From: Sphaerochaeta sp.
GTDB taxonomy: Bacteria; Spirochaetota; Spirochaetia; Sphaerochaetales; Sphaerochaetaceae
Direction of reading: 5' to 3'
NCBI GenBank assembly: GCA_004294855.1
Contig: SHOI01000007.1
Span: forward strand, 1-39,912
DNA length: 39,912 bases
The notes below the pieces were generated by a model that ran no database searches, was not told the DNA's origin, and saw only the letters and a program-made list of their open reading frames with translations. A program made the translations under genes and the position numbers. This document shows positions 1 through 7,844 of the stretch, piece after piece. Numbering within the stretch: position 1 is the first letter of the stretch; the number at the start of each line of letters is the position of its first letter.

Positions 1-1
1 C

Positions 2-1438
2 TATAACAAACGAGATGTGGAAACGGAACTTCTTATTCATGACAAGCTTTCCCGTTTTCCCATGTCGGATAAGGAATGGGAGATTTATCACAGAGATCAG
101 GAAATAAATGACCTCGGAATTCTGCTGGACAAAGACCTCGCTAAAAATGCCATCCGCATGAATGAAGCCGTGCGTGAAGAAAGCATGGCAAAACTCAAAC
201 GAATCACCGGGCTTGAAAATCCCAATTCTGTCCTGCAGCTGAAAGAATGGCTTTTATCAAGGGGAATCGCAACTGAATCTCTTGATAAAAAGGCAGTAAA
301 AGAACTCCTTAAAGATGCTTCAGGCGATGTCAAAGAGGTTCTTGAAACCAGGCAGGAACTGGCCAAGTCCAGCGTTAAGAAATATGAAGCGATGAGAGAC
401 TGTGTCTGTCGCGACGGCCGTGCCAGAGGACTCTTGCAGTTCTATGGAGCCAACCGCACCGGTCGCTTTTCAGGAAGGCTCATTCAAGTTCAAAATCTCC
501 CAAGAAACAAGATGGAAGATTTGGAGCTTGCAAGAAAGCTGGTCAAATATGGTGACCTTAAATCCTTAGACCTGCTCTTTGATTCTATTCCGCAAGTCTT
601 ATCGGAACTTATCCGCACCGCCTTTATTCCGAAAAAAGGACGCATCTTTCTTGTCGCTGACTACTCAGCCATTGAAGCCAGAGTCCTCGCCTGGCTGGCG
701 GAAGAAACATGGCGGATGGCGCTTTTCTCTGAAGGTGGCGATATCTACTGTAGGTCCGCAAGTGAGATGTTCGGCGTTCCTGTAGAAAAGCACGGAGTAA
801 ATGCCCATCTCAGGCAAAAAGGGAAAATAGCGGAACTCGCCTGCGGCTACGGCGGCTCAGTCGGAGCCTTAAAAGCAATGGGTGCCCTTGAGATGGGGCT
901 TTCGGAGGAGGAACTGCCGAACCTGGTAAGTGCCTGGCGTGCGACGAACCCTAATATTGTCATGCTCTGGCAGGACCTTGACCGTGCGGCTATATCTACC
1001 GTGAGAGAGCGATCGAGGAAAAAGGAAGTAAAAAATATCCGCTTTCGCTATGAGTCCGGCATGCTCATTATCACCCTTCCGTCCGGTCGAGAGCTTTTCT
1101 ATGCAAAACCCCGCATTGAAGAAAACCGCTTCGGCGGTGAGTCCATCACTTACGAAGGCGTAGGCGCGGGTAAGCACTGGGAGCGAATTGAAACCTACGG
1201 CGCGAAGCTTGTCGAAAACATCGTGCAGGCTATTTCTAGGGACATCTTATGCAATGCCCTTATGACTTTTAAATACTCCGACATTGTCATGCATGTTCAC
1301 GATGAGATCGTGATTGAAGCTGATCCTCGCATGTCGGTACAGGCTGTGTGCGACCAGATGAGCCGAACACCAAAATGGGCTAAAGGCCTAAAACTTGATG
1401 CGGACAGCTTCACTTGTCCGTTTTATCAGAAAGATTAA
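2..1438 (+). CDS. Family A DNA polymerase (phage type), 5'-truncated by window edge
   Basis: The reading frame is open to the left edge, and its first residues (YNKRDVE) look like the Exo III (Y-x-x-x-D) motif of a 3'-5' exonuclease domain. The gene therefore begins upstream, and the GTG at 17 is not its start. Numbered from that GTG, polymerase motif A (DYSAIEARVLAWLA) begins at about residue 215. The motif B region (K268 to Y278-G279) and motif C (HVHDE, His428-Asp429-Glu430) follow. These are the palm residues that bind metals and dNTP. This compact polymerase A replicates phages and phage-like elements in Firmicutes; it is not the housekeeping Pol I, since nothing resembling the 5' nuclease is expected upstream. 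It is followed by two small genes and then recombinases on the same strand, which fits an element replication module. The polymerase domain is complete and shows no inactivating change. Confidence 0.9.
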   Translation, partial: YNKRDVETELLIHDKLSRFPMSDKEWEIYHRDQEINDLGILLDKDLAKNAIRMNEAVREESMAKLKRITGLENPNSVLQLKEWLLSRGIATESLDKKAVKELLKDASGDVKEVLETRQELAKSSVKKYEAMRDCVCRDGRARGLLQFYGANRTGRFSGRLIQVQNLPRNKMEDLELARKLVKYGDLKSLDLLFDSIPQVLSELIRTAFIPKKGRIFLVADYSAIEARVLAWLAEETWRMALFSEGGDIYCRSASEMFGVPVEKHGVNAHLRQKGKIAELACGYGGSVGALKAMGALEMGLSEEELPNLVSAWRATNPNIVMLWQDLDRAAISTVRERSRKKEVKNIRFRYESGMLIITLPSGRELFYAKPRIEENRFGGESITYEGVGAGKHWERIETYGAKLVENIVQAISRDILCNALMTFKYSDIVMHVHDEIVIEADPRMSVQAVCDQMSRTPKWAKGLKLDADSFTCPFYQKD

Positions 1439-1453
1439 TTGCCCAAAAACAGC

Positions 1454-1516
1454 TGATCTGTCCAAGGGGGAAGTGAAGGGAGTTTTCCCTATCACAAAAA
1501 AACGGAGGACAGATCA
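1454..1516 (+). promoter_or_regulatory. Inverted repeat enclosing a ribosome-binding site
   Basis: TGATCTGTCC at 1454-1463 is perfectly complementary to GGACAGATCA at 1507-1516. The right arm overlaps the GGAGG Shine-Dalgarno (1504-1508) and the A of the ATG at 1516. Inside lies a second small hairpin, AGGGA/TCCCT (1477-1490). As RNA the outer stem would hide the ribosome-binding site of the next gene. A regulatory role is inferred; it could also be a protein-binding palindrome. Confidence 0.45.
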
Positions 1517-1737
1517 TGTTTTATACCAAATTGACGCTTTCAGAAAACAGTAAGGTTATCACCCGCCTATCTGATAAAAACGTCTACTCCATTTGCCCTA
1601 AATGCGGAAAAGAAATCCAGGTGAACCTGAGTGACGTTTTGAAAGAGGAAGATACCGATCTTCATACAACCTGTGTCTATTGCAAATCCTGTGCAAAAAA
1701 GTGGCTGAAAGAAAAAGCGGAGGTCTTCTATGAATAA
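1516..1737 (+). CDS. Small zinc-ribbon-like protein
   Basis: A 73-residue protein preceded by a good GGAGG Shine-Dalgarno. It has two cysteine pairs, CPKC at about residues 28-31 and CVYCKSC at about 53-59, spaced as in a small zinc ribbon; the rest is charged. Such proteins are common as unnamed open frames in Firmicutes prophages and conjugative elements. I do not recognise a named family. It lies between the polymerase and the recombinases, overlaps the next gene by 8 bases and is probably co-translated with it. DNA or RNA binding is plausible but not shown. The start region is enclosed by an inverted repeat. Confidence 0.7.
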   Translation: MFYTKLTLSENSKVITRLSDKNVYSICPKCGKEIQVNLSDVLKEEDTDLHTTCVYCKSCAKKWLKEKAEVFYE

Positions 1738-1930
1738 GAACCCGCTTTCCCACGAACAAATACAGGCAGAACTGGACTATCGAAGGGCTATTCATCTTGT
1801 TCTAGAAATGAAGAATATCGGCCTAATTTCTGATGAAGAAGAGGAAACGATCGAGGAAAATATCCGACAACAATTTCCTCCCTATTTAGCAGAGATATGG
1901 CCTAAAAGCCTTGCTATTCGTGGCTTTTAG
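1730..1930 (+). CDS. Small SHOCT-like protein upstream of recombinases
   Basis: A 66-residue protein whose ATG overlaps the end of the preceding gene, indicating translational coupling. The central stretch (LDYRRAIHLVLEMKNIGLIS, followed by acidic residues) resembles the short helical SHOCT-type motif: a hydrophobic helix, then G-L-I-[ST]-x-E-E. Proteins with this sequence and length often sit just upstream of large serine recombinases in Firmicutes elements. Its function is unknown; a helper role in recombination or element regulation is only inferred from position. The stop is TAG at 1928-1930, followed after 34 bases by the recombinase gene with its own Shine-Dalgarno. Confidence 0.65.
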   Translation: MNKNPLSHEQIQAELDYRRAIHLVLEMKNIGLISDEEEETIEENIRQQFPPYLAEIWPKSLAIRGF

Positions 1931-1964
1931 AGCAAACATACAGTGACGAAAGGAGGTTGAGACA

Positions 1965-3491
1965 GTGATTAAGAAAATAGAACAAAGCGTGTCCAAAATA
2001 AAGATTCTTCGTGTCTGTGCCTATGTCCGAGTATCTACAGACAGTCCGGATCAGCTGGATAGCTTTCAAGCCCAAAAGAAGCATTATCAATCCTTAATTC
2101 AAGCCAATCCTTCCTGGACGTTTGTAGGAATTTACTCGGACGAAGGCATCAGTGGGACGAAGACAGATCGCAGGTTCGGACTAAAAGAAATGATGGCGGA
2201 TGCACGTTCCGGGAAAATTGATCTCATCTTAGCCAAGTCCTTATCTCGTTTTGCAAGGAATACGGTGGATACCTTAACGCTCATCCGAGAGCTAACCAAA
2301 CTCGGTGTATTTGTCAGATTTGAAAAAGAAAATATCGATACTTCTTCGTTGGAAAGTGAATTGATCCTTTCCATTGTGGCAAGTCTTGCTGAAGATGAAA
2401 GCCGATCCACTTCTCAAAATATCAAGTGGTCTATTGAGAAAAAGTTTAAAAATGGCACCTATCTTCCCGGCTATTTACCTTATGGGTACTGTTATGTAGA
2501 TAACGAAATCAAGGTTGTTCCCAAAGAAGCGGAGATTGTTCATACCATCTACCAATTAAGTATTAATGGAAAAGGCAGCTTTCGTATTGCAAAAGAGCTA
2601 AACCAGCAAAGCATCCCTTCACCTCGAAATAGAGCTTGGTCGGATTCTACTATCCTTGGAATTTTGAAAAACGAATTCTACACCGGAGATCTTTTGTGTC
2701 AAAAGACCTATACCGATGAGCATTTTCGCAGACATCGAAACCAGGGCGAAAAAGCACAATATCTCATAAAAAATCATCATCCGGCCATAGTGAATGATAC
2801 GCTTTTTAACCAAGCGCAAAAAAGAATTGAAGCGAGAAGAAAGACAAAGAATCAGCGTAATAAGACCTATCCGTTTACCGGGATGCTCCGCTGTGCAAAA
2901 TGCGGTGCAAATCTTAAAAGAAGAATCCACTACAGCGGAGAGTATTCCAGCATTCACTGGACTTGTAGTGAGCATCTGAAATCAAAAGATCATTGCACAC
3001 AGCCATCTATCGCAGAACAAAAAATTCAGTGGGCATTCCTCACGATGCTAAATAAGCTAATGTTCGCCAGTGAACAAATCTTAAGCCCTCTCCTTGAGCT
3101 TAAAGCGGAAGAAGTGGAGCAAAAGGCAGAAGAAAAAATCAATGAATTACAAATGTATCTTCAAGATATCGCAGGACAGCTTCAAGCCACGGATGAGTTA
3201 AAAGGAAAGGGGCTGTTAAATGAGAAAAACTTCCAAAAAGTCAAAGCCGAATTGCTCCAAGAGCATCTGAGAAAAACCAATGAATTGGAAACACTCAGAA
3301 AAACGAGAAAAAAGACTCACGAAAAACAAGCGGCATTGGAAGATCTCTTTCTGCTTGCAAAGAAGAAGGAATCGATCACTGATTTTGATGAGGATATATG
3401 GGAGAGATTCATAGATAGCGCCGAGGTTTATGAAAGAACCACCATCATCTTTTACCTGAAATGTGGACTGATATTAAAGGAGGCTCTCTAA
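1965..3491 (+). CDS. Large serine recombinase 1
   Basis: Starts at GTG 1965 behind a strong AGGAGG. The 508 residues show the usual order of a large serine recombinase. The resolvase catalytic domain has the nucleophile Ser24 in VRVST and the DEGISGT segment. A recombinase domain follows (from about LPYGYCY near residue 172 to ARRK). A zinc ribbon starts at Cys310-x-x-Cys313 and ends with WTCSEHLKSKDHC, and a Lys/Glu-rich coiled coil (about 375-460) closes the protein. Such enzymes join att sites to integrate or excise an element. It is followed one base later by a mini recombinase and then a second large recombinase, so the three are almost certainly co-expressed. No frameshift or missing catalytic residue is seen. 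Which of the two large proteins integrates and which excises cannot be told from sequence. Confidence 0.93.
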   Translation: MIKKIEQSVSKIKILRVCAYVRVSTDSPDQLDSFQAQKKHYQSLIQANPSWTFVGIYSDEGISGTKTDRRFGLKEMMADARSGKIDLILAKSLSRFARNTVDTLTLIRELTKLGVFVRFEKENIDTSSLESELILSIVASLAEDESRSTSQNIKWSIEKKFKNGTYLPGYLPYGYCYVDNEIKVVPKEAEIVHTIYQLSINGKGSFRIAKELNQQSIPSPRNRAWSDSTILGILKNEFYTGDLLCQKTYTDEHFRRHRNQGEKAQYLIKNHHPAIVNDTLFNQAQKRIEARRKTKNQRNKTYPFTGMLRCAKCGANLKRRIHYSGEYSSIHWTCSEHLKSKDHCTQPSIAEQKIQWAFLTMLNKLMFASEQILSPLLELKAEEVEQKAEEKINELQMYLQDIAGQLQATDELKGKGLLNEKNFQKVKAELLQEHLRKTNELETLRKTRKKTHEKQAALEDLFLLAKKKESITDFDEDIWERFIDSAEVYERTTIIFYLKCGLILKEAL

Positions 3492-3492
3492 C

Positions 3493-3903
3493 ATGCGAAC
3501 CGTTCCTTATGCTTACTGCTACAAAAACGGAAAGATCGTCATCCAAGAGGATGAGGCAAGAGTGCTAAAAAACTTATACCAAGCTTATTTAGAGCTTTCT
3601 TCCTTACAAAAGGCGGGGAATAAAGCCGGAATAAGCTTTGCCCATCCCACCATTAAACGCATGCTATCAAATCCCATTTATCTGGGGCAAGGTATCTATC
3701 CGCAAATTATTAAAAACGATTGTTTTCATGCCGTACAGAAAAAACTTAAGCAAAGAAGTAAACCAAGAAAGACCAAAAAGGAACCAATTGTTTACAAAGT
3801 TCCCAAATTTAACCTAGCGCTGGTGCCTGCGAGCAAAAAAGATCCCTACGAGCAAGCGGCACTTATTTACGAAAGAATTGAGGTAGTACATGAAAAAGAA
3901 TAA
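3493..3903 (+). CDS. Mini recombinase: recombinase domain without catalytic domain
   Basis: This 136-residue protein lies one base after the first recombinase and overlaps the second by 14 bases. By eye it aligns with the recombinase (DNA-binding) domain of its neighbour. [19 protein letters not shown] matches the neighbour's LPYGYCYVDNEIKVVPKEA, and '[17 protein letters not shown]' matches 'TILGILKNEFYTGDLLC'. There is no resolvase domain, no catalytic serine, no zinc ribbon and no coiled coil, so it cannot cut DNA alone. It may bind att DNA or pair with one of the large recombinases as a directionality or specificity factor; that is inference. Its retention as an intact frame, overlapping the next gene, argues against it being a decaying fragment. 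Confidence 0.8.
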   Translation: MRTVPYAYCYKNGKIVIQEDEARVLKNLYQAYLELSSLQKAGNKAGISFAHPTIKRMLSNPIYLGQGIYPQIIKNDCFHAVQKKLKQRSKPRKTKKEPIVYKVPKFNLALVPASKKDPYEQAALIYERIEVVHEKE

Positions 3904-5452
3904 CGTGATGATCATACCTGCAAAACCACAGAGGCATCACTCATCCAGAGAAAAAGAAAAGCTCCGAGTGGCAGCCTACTGTCGTGTCTCTACGGAGACG
4001 GAAGAGCAAAACCTAAGCTACGATGCACAGATAAATCACTATACTGACTACATTAACGACCATGAAGGATGGACTCTTGCCGGGATTTATGCCGACGATG
4101 GAATATCCGGCACCCGTACAAAAGAACGTCTGGAATTTCTACGGATGATTGAGGATGCGATGGATGGAAAAATCGATTTCATCATTACTAAATCCATCTC
4201 CCGCTTTGCCCGAAACACATTAGACTGCCTTCGCTACATCCGAAAGCTTAAGGAGAAGAACATTCCCGTCTATTTCGAGAAAGAGTCTATTAACACCATG
4301 GACTCTAAGGGAGAAGTCCTTCTGACTATCATGGCTTCCCTAGCTCAGCAGGAAAGTCAGTCCCTTTCACAAAATGTCAAACTAGGGCTCCAATACCGCT
4401 ACCAACAAGGAAAAGTCCTCGTGAACCATAATCGTTTTTTGGGTTATGGAAAAGACGAAGAAGGAGGACTCATCATCATTCCTGAAGAAGCAGAAATTAT
4501 CCGCCGTATTTATCGGGAGTATTTGGAAGGACAGTCCCCCTATGCGATTGCTAAAAACTTAGAAAAAGATGGCATTTTAACGGGTGCTGGAAAGACAAAA
4601 TGGTATGATACAACCATTCGAAAAATCCTGCAAAATGAAAAATACATAGGCGATGCCCTCTTACAAAAAACCTACACTGTAGATTTTTTAAGTAAACACA
4701 GAGTTAAGAATACAGGTGAAGTGCCCCAATACTATGTAGAAGATCATCACGAAGCGATCATCCCCAAAAATATTTTTTATGCTGTACAGGAAGAAATGCT
4801 CCGAAGGCAAAGCGGAAAACGAGGTAAAAACGGCGTGAAAAGAAGCTACAGCTCCAACAATTGCTTTTCTAATATTGTAGTCTGTGGAAACTGTGGTGAT
4901 ATCTTTCGCCGGGTTCATTGGAACAACCGAGGCAAAAAGTCAATTGTCTGGCGATGCGTCAGTCGGCTGGAAAATAGAGGTACTAAGTGCACCGCAAGGA
5001 CTCTTCCTGAAGATGATCTTATTCTCACAACCATGACCTCCTTCAAGAAAATGCTTACCGATAAGAAAGAATTCTTGAACCGTTTGATGCTAGCAATTGA
5101 AGAAGGCATGGGGGCAAAAAACAGTCGCTCCCTGTTCGATATCGAGGAAGAGTTGGATCAGCTTCAACTTCAACTTATCGCCCGCACTTCCTCAAAAGAA
5201 GAGTACAACGATTTGGCAGAAAAGATTTACGCCCTAAAAGATGAGAAAGAAAGAGTTCTTCAAGAAGAAGCCGGCAAAGAAAATCATAAGAAAAATCTAC
5301 AATCTATTGAGCAGTTTATCCAAACCCAGGACGTAGAGACTTTAGAATTTGAAGACAAACTGGTCAGACAGTTTGTAGATAAAATACTGGTACTCGACGA
5401 AACAATCGAGGTGACCTTCAAGACGGGTACTTGTGTGAGGATTGATGGGTAA
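3890..5452 (+). CDS. Large serine recombinase 2
   Basis: A 520-residue enzyme whose ATG lies inside the end of the mini-recombinase gene. The catalytic domain has Ser34 in YCRVST and the DDGISGT segment. The recombinase domain follows ([10 protein letters not shown] onward), then a zinc ribbon beginning Cys332-x-x-Cys335 and ending [15 protein letters not shown] coiled coil (about 405-480) and a short beta-rich tail come last. It is related to, but clearly distinct from, recombinase 1, so the two are not a recent tandem duplication. Paired large recombinases of this kind occur in Firmicutes prophages and mobilizable elements, where both can be needed for movement. It is the last gene of the + strand block, consistent with the element end lying just downstream. 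Confidence 0.93.
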   Translation: MKKNNVMIIPAKPQRHHSSREKEKLRVAAYCRVSTETEEQNLSYDAQINHYTDYINDHEGWTLAGIYADDGISGTRTKERLEFLRMIEDAMDGKIDFIITKSISRFARNTLDCLRYIRKLKEKNIPVYFEKESINTMDSKGEVLLTIMASLAQQESQSLSQNVKLGLQYRYQQGKVLVNHNRFLGYGKDEEGGLIIIPEEAEIIRRIYREYLEGQSPYAIAKNLEKDGILTGAGKTKWYDTTIRKILQNEKYIGDALLQKTYTVDFLSKHRVKNTGEVPQYYVEDHHEAIIPKNIFYAVQEEMLRRQSGKRGKNGVKRSYSSNNCFSNIVVCGNCGDIFRRVHWNNRGKKSIVWRCVSRLENRGTKCTARTLPEDDLILTTMTSFKKMLTDKKEFLNRLMLAIEEGMGAKNSRSLFDIEEELDQLQLQLIARTSSKEEYNDLAEKIYALKDEKERVLQEEAGKENHKKNLQSIEQFIQTQDVETLEFEDKLVRQFVDKILVLDETIEVTFKTGTCVRIDG

Positions 5453-5495
5453 CAGACAGATGGTTGATGTTCTGTTAGGAGTTTTATTGATTAAT

Positions 5496-5873
5496 TTAAT
5501 CTTGGCACTTGATCGTCGTGCCGATGTGTTTATCTAATCTCCATTGGGGAGCAACGTCATCATCTGCCCAATACTCATCCATTGAAATGATTTTATCGTC
5601 TGCTATTCTTATGAACGATACCACATGAAAATGTGCACTCCTGTCTTTAGAGTACACCTTTGTTACCGTTATGAGCAAGTCATCCAGCACTTCAAGTCGT
5701 TCAACCTTCCCATCCCAATCACCGGGATATTCACAGTTAGCAATTAAAAACTCATCAACACTGAAGTGCTCATTGGTACAATGCCAATTAACAGAAGCGT
5801 CTTCATGAAAGTACATCCTAAGTGTCTGCTCGTCTTGCGTCAGCACGGCTTTCCAAAAATTATATACATTCAT
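5496..5873 (-). CDS. NTF2-like (SnoaL-type) protein
   Basis: About 125 residues from the ATG at 5873, chosen because GAGG lies seven bases upstream; an earlier TTG at 5891 would place that Shine-Dalgarno inside the gene. The order of one long N-terminal helix (VYNFWKAVLTQDEQTLRMYF), then HEDASVNWHCTNE and a curved sheet with repeated hydrophobic strands (LEVLDDLLITVTKVYSK, HFHVVSFIRIADDKI) followed by MDEYW, is the NTF2/SnoaL cone fold. Members act as small isomerases, hydrolases or ligand binders, or are uncharacterised; the ligand is unknown here. It faces the recombinase block and has no operon partner. It may be cargo of the element. Family assignment is good; function is not. Confidence 0.75.
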   Translation of the reverse strand: MNVYNFWKAVLTQDEQTLRMYFHEDASVNWHCTNEHFSVDEFLIANCEYPGDWDGKVERLEVLDDLLITVTKVYSKDRSAHFHVVSFIRIADDKIISMDEYWADDDVAPQWRLDKHIGTTIKCQD

Positions 5874-5935
5874 AATTTTCCTCGCTTGCAAATCCTATTT
5901 TTGCTTTCATAACATCTACTCCACACGCTCCACCT

Positions 5936-6025
5936 CAAAAAACATCCATTTCACTGTCTCAGCAGCAAAAAACATCTAACGTACAGTCTCAAGAGCGAAA
6001 AAATACCTGTTATCTAACCTGTACA
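5936..6025. repeat. Degenerate 30-bp tandem repeat, three units
   Basis: Units begin at 5936, 5966 and 5996 with CAAAAAACATC, CAAAAAACATC and CGAAAAAATAC, each followed by a C-rich half; the first two carry [CA][TC][GA]GTCTCA about 20 bases in. The surrounding 5874-6126 segment has no credible gene. It lies between the element cargo and the broken permease gene, near the presumed element edge, and could be a recombinase or accessory-factor binding array, or just simple repeat. Confidence 0.5.
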
Positions 6026-6126
6026 CACAACCATACCTTTCCAGACTCCATTTTTTATTAGCATGCTTTCTTGACACTCATTTTCACGAACTCACCAGTC
6101 TTTTAATCCCTTGATTTCAAGGCTTT

Positions 6127-6366
6127 TCAGCCATTTCTTGACATCAATACTACCGTCTCCACATGGAAACCTCGCGGAAAAAATCTGACCAAACCGGCTG
6201 TTACAAACTCTCCGCTGCTTACCCCCTTGCTAGCAACATGAAGAATTGGAAGCATTGCCAGGAGACTGAAGAGAAACATATACACGTAGGCAATTGCAGA
6301 TACGGTCTTCTCACTGATATCCTTGCCTACTTTTTTACTTGCTACAGCCTTATTCTTCATATTCAT
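6127..6366 (-). pseudogene. Truncated lplC-like sugar ABC permease
   Basis: The ATG at 6366 shares one base with the lplB stop (TGATG), the usual coupling of the two permease genes. The first ~70 residues match the start of LplC/YtcP-type permeases: a cytoplasmic N-terminus, a first membrane segment (about YVYMFLFSLLAMLPILHVAS), then SSGEFVTAGLV and FPRGFHVET. The sequence then turns unrelated and stops. Intact members are near 290-300 residues with six membrane segments and an EAA loop, all missing here and not found elsewhere in the window. The break lies near 6130-6160, next to the element. The heterodimeric channel formed with LplB cannot be complete. A rearrangement or insertion at this point is the likely cause. 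Confidence 0.75.
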
Positions 6367-7310
6367 CACCAAATGCTTCTACTGAGAGTCTTTCTGCTAA
6401 CAGCATTGCTTGAAACGATAAGAATCAAAGCAACAACGGAATTGAACAGACCAAGAGCGGTTGACAATGGGAAGTTCATCTGACCGATGCCGAGTCTGTA
6501 AACGTAGGTCTGGATAATATCCGCAACGTCGTAGACGGAAGGATTGTAGAAAACAAGAACCTGCTCAAAACCTGTCGTAAGGATATTGCCCACTTTGAGA
6601 ATCAACATGAGAACAATGGTTGGAAGAATGCCGGGAATCGTTATATTCCAGATTTGTAACCATTTGTTTGCACCGTCAATCTTTGCAGCTTCATACAATG
6701 TGGGATCTATAGCGGTGATGGTAGCAAGATATATGATTGTATTGTAGCCAACTTCCTTCCAACCCTCCGAGAAGACCAGCATTCCGCGAAAGACCTGCGG
6801 ATCAGTAAAGAAGCCTATTCTTTCTCCACCCGTCTTTGTAATAATGGTGTTTACGATGCCGTATGATCCAAACAGTGAATAAAAAATACCGAAGATGACA
6901 ACCCAAGAGAAGAAATAGGGAACATAAATAACGGTCTGAGTTATGGCTTTATAGGTCTTGGCTTTTATTTCGTTCAATAGAATTGCAGTAATGATCGGAA
7001 CCGGAAACAACCAAAGAATTTTCATTCCGTTGATAATAAGAGTATTCTTCAAAACCTTGAAGAACTGGTCGCTTGAGAAAAGTCTCCTGAAATGCTCAAA
7101 ACCAACCCATGGACTCTTGGCAATTGCATCGAGAGGGTTGTTTCCCGTAAAAATATTGTAATCCTTGAAAGCAATGAGAGTTCCGTAAAGAGGAAGAAAT
7201 TTGTAGATGAAGAGGAAAAACAATCCCGGAATCAACATTACATACAAAACCCAGTTTTGTCTGAAGTACTGCCAGAAGGTTTTTTTCTCCTGTCGACAAT
7301 GTTGCTTCAT
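6366..7310 (-). CDS. lplB: LplB/YtcQ-family sugar ABC transporter permease
   Basis: A 314-residue polytopic membrane protein of the usual LplB length. It has the short positive N-terminus (WQYFRQNWVLYVMLIPGLF), the family segment IYKFLPLYGTLIAFKDYNIF, and the EAA loop EAAKIDGANKWLQIWNITIP at about residues 224-243 that contacts the ATPase. Such permeases import oligosaccharides or sugar derivatives together with LplC, a solute-binding protein and a shared MsmX-type ATPase. Here the partner LplC is broken and no binding protein lies on either side, so transport is doubtful. The ATG at 7310 lacks a good Shine-Dalgarno and has a TATAAT immediately in front, so the start is uncertain. Substrate unknown. 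Confidence 0.88.
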   Translation of the reverse strand: MKQHCRQEKKTFWQYFRQNWVLYVMLIPGLFFLFIYKFLPLYGTLIAFKDYNIFTGNNPLDAIAKSPWVGFEHFRRLFSSDQFFKVLKNTLIINGMKILWLFPVPIITAILLNEIKAKTYKAITQTVIYVPYFFSWVVIFGIFYSLFGSYGIVNTIITKTGGERIGFFTDPQVFRGMLVFSEGWKEVGYNTIIYLATITAIDPTLYEAAKIDGANKWLQIWNITIPGILPTIVLMLILKVGNILTTGFEQVLVFYNPSVYDVADIIQTYVYRLGIGQMNFPLSTALGLFNSVVALILIVSSNAVSRKTLSRSIW

Positions 7311-7844
7311 GATTATATTTTATTTGGTATTTTTCACCCGGGTAAAGAATTCTTTTTTTTGATTTGTTGCTATATCTTTTACTCTTCAAACAAAAAGTAA
7401 GGAAATCGAGCAGAAAAGATAATCAGACTGCTGTCTATGGGGATAAGTAATCGATAGGAATTAGATAGCCGACCGACAGGTCATAACCTAATCGAACAAG
7501 CATCTACTTGCAGAATAGTTTCAGCCAAAGGACAAATACCCCAACTTAGCAAACAAGGAACAAGTGCAAATGAATGAGCGTAACGAATGAAAATCACCTA
7601 TCTATAATCTCCTTCAGACATGGAGCTTACATAAGAGAGGAGTACTTTTCTAAAGCTGAATTCCATGATGCTGAGATGATCCAATAGTGTGAAACCGTTT
7701 TAACTTACCCTTTCGCCATCAGTTTAACAGTCATGAGAAAGACTTTTGATTTTTATCCACAGTACATTCTCGCTCACAATCATATCGACCCTCCTGATTG
7801 CAGGAGTGGTGTACCGGTTTCGAGCGTCGGAATCTTTCATAGAC
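7311..7844. other. Intergenic region without a convincing gene
   Basis: About 530 AT-rich bases between lplB and the antiporter. A 6-bp hairpin CTCCTG-attg-CAGGAG lies at 7791-7806. On the - strand its AGGAGG is followed at the proper distance by an ATG at 7783, opening a frame of only 19 codons (stop at 7724-7726). This may be the stub of a lost gene or chance. The segment 7803-7817 recurs with one mismatch at 15479-15493 beyond the decayed antiporter copy. I see no RNA gene, and no solute-binding protein that would complete the sugar transporter. Confidence 0.5.

Larger units (their letters stand above)
1..6150. mobile_element. Right-hand part of an integrated element with serine recombinases
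   Basis: The stretch carries a phage-type DNA polymerase, small phage/ICE-like proteins and two large serine recombinases, all on the + strand, with base composition and gene style typical of Firmicutes mobile elements rather than of the spirochaete backbone to the right. Large serine recombinases usually sit at one end of the element they move, so the right edge is expected after 5452. The lplC-like gene at 6127-6366 is broken, so I place the edge between 5452 and about 6160. The left end is outside the window. No att core or target duplication could be identified from one end alone. The NTF2-like gene at 5496-5873 may be cargo or chromosomal. Confidence 0.6.

Noticed and set aside
5936-6025. 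Possible CRISPR array
   Set aside because: Units are back-to-back with no unique spacers, only three and degenerate, and no cas genes are nearby.
7312-7317. TATAAT directly before the lplB ATG as a promoter
   Set aside because: The RNA would start downstream of the ATG and no -35 box lies at the proper distance.
7724-7783. 19-codon frame behind a strong Shine-Dalgarno
   Set aside because: Too short to support; probably the stub of a lost gene or chance within a hairpin.
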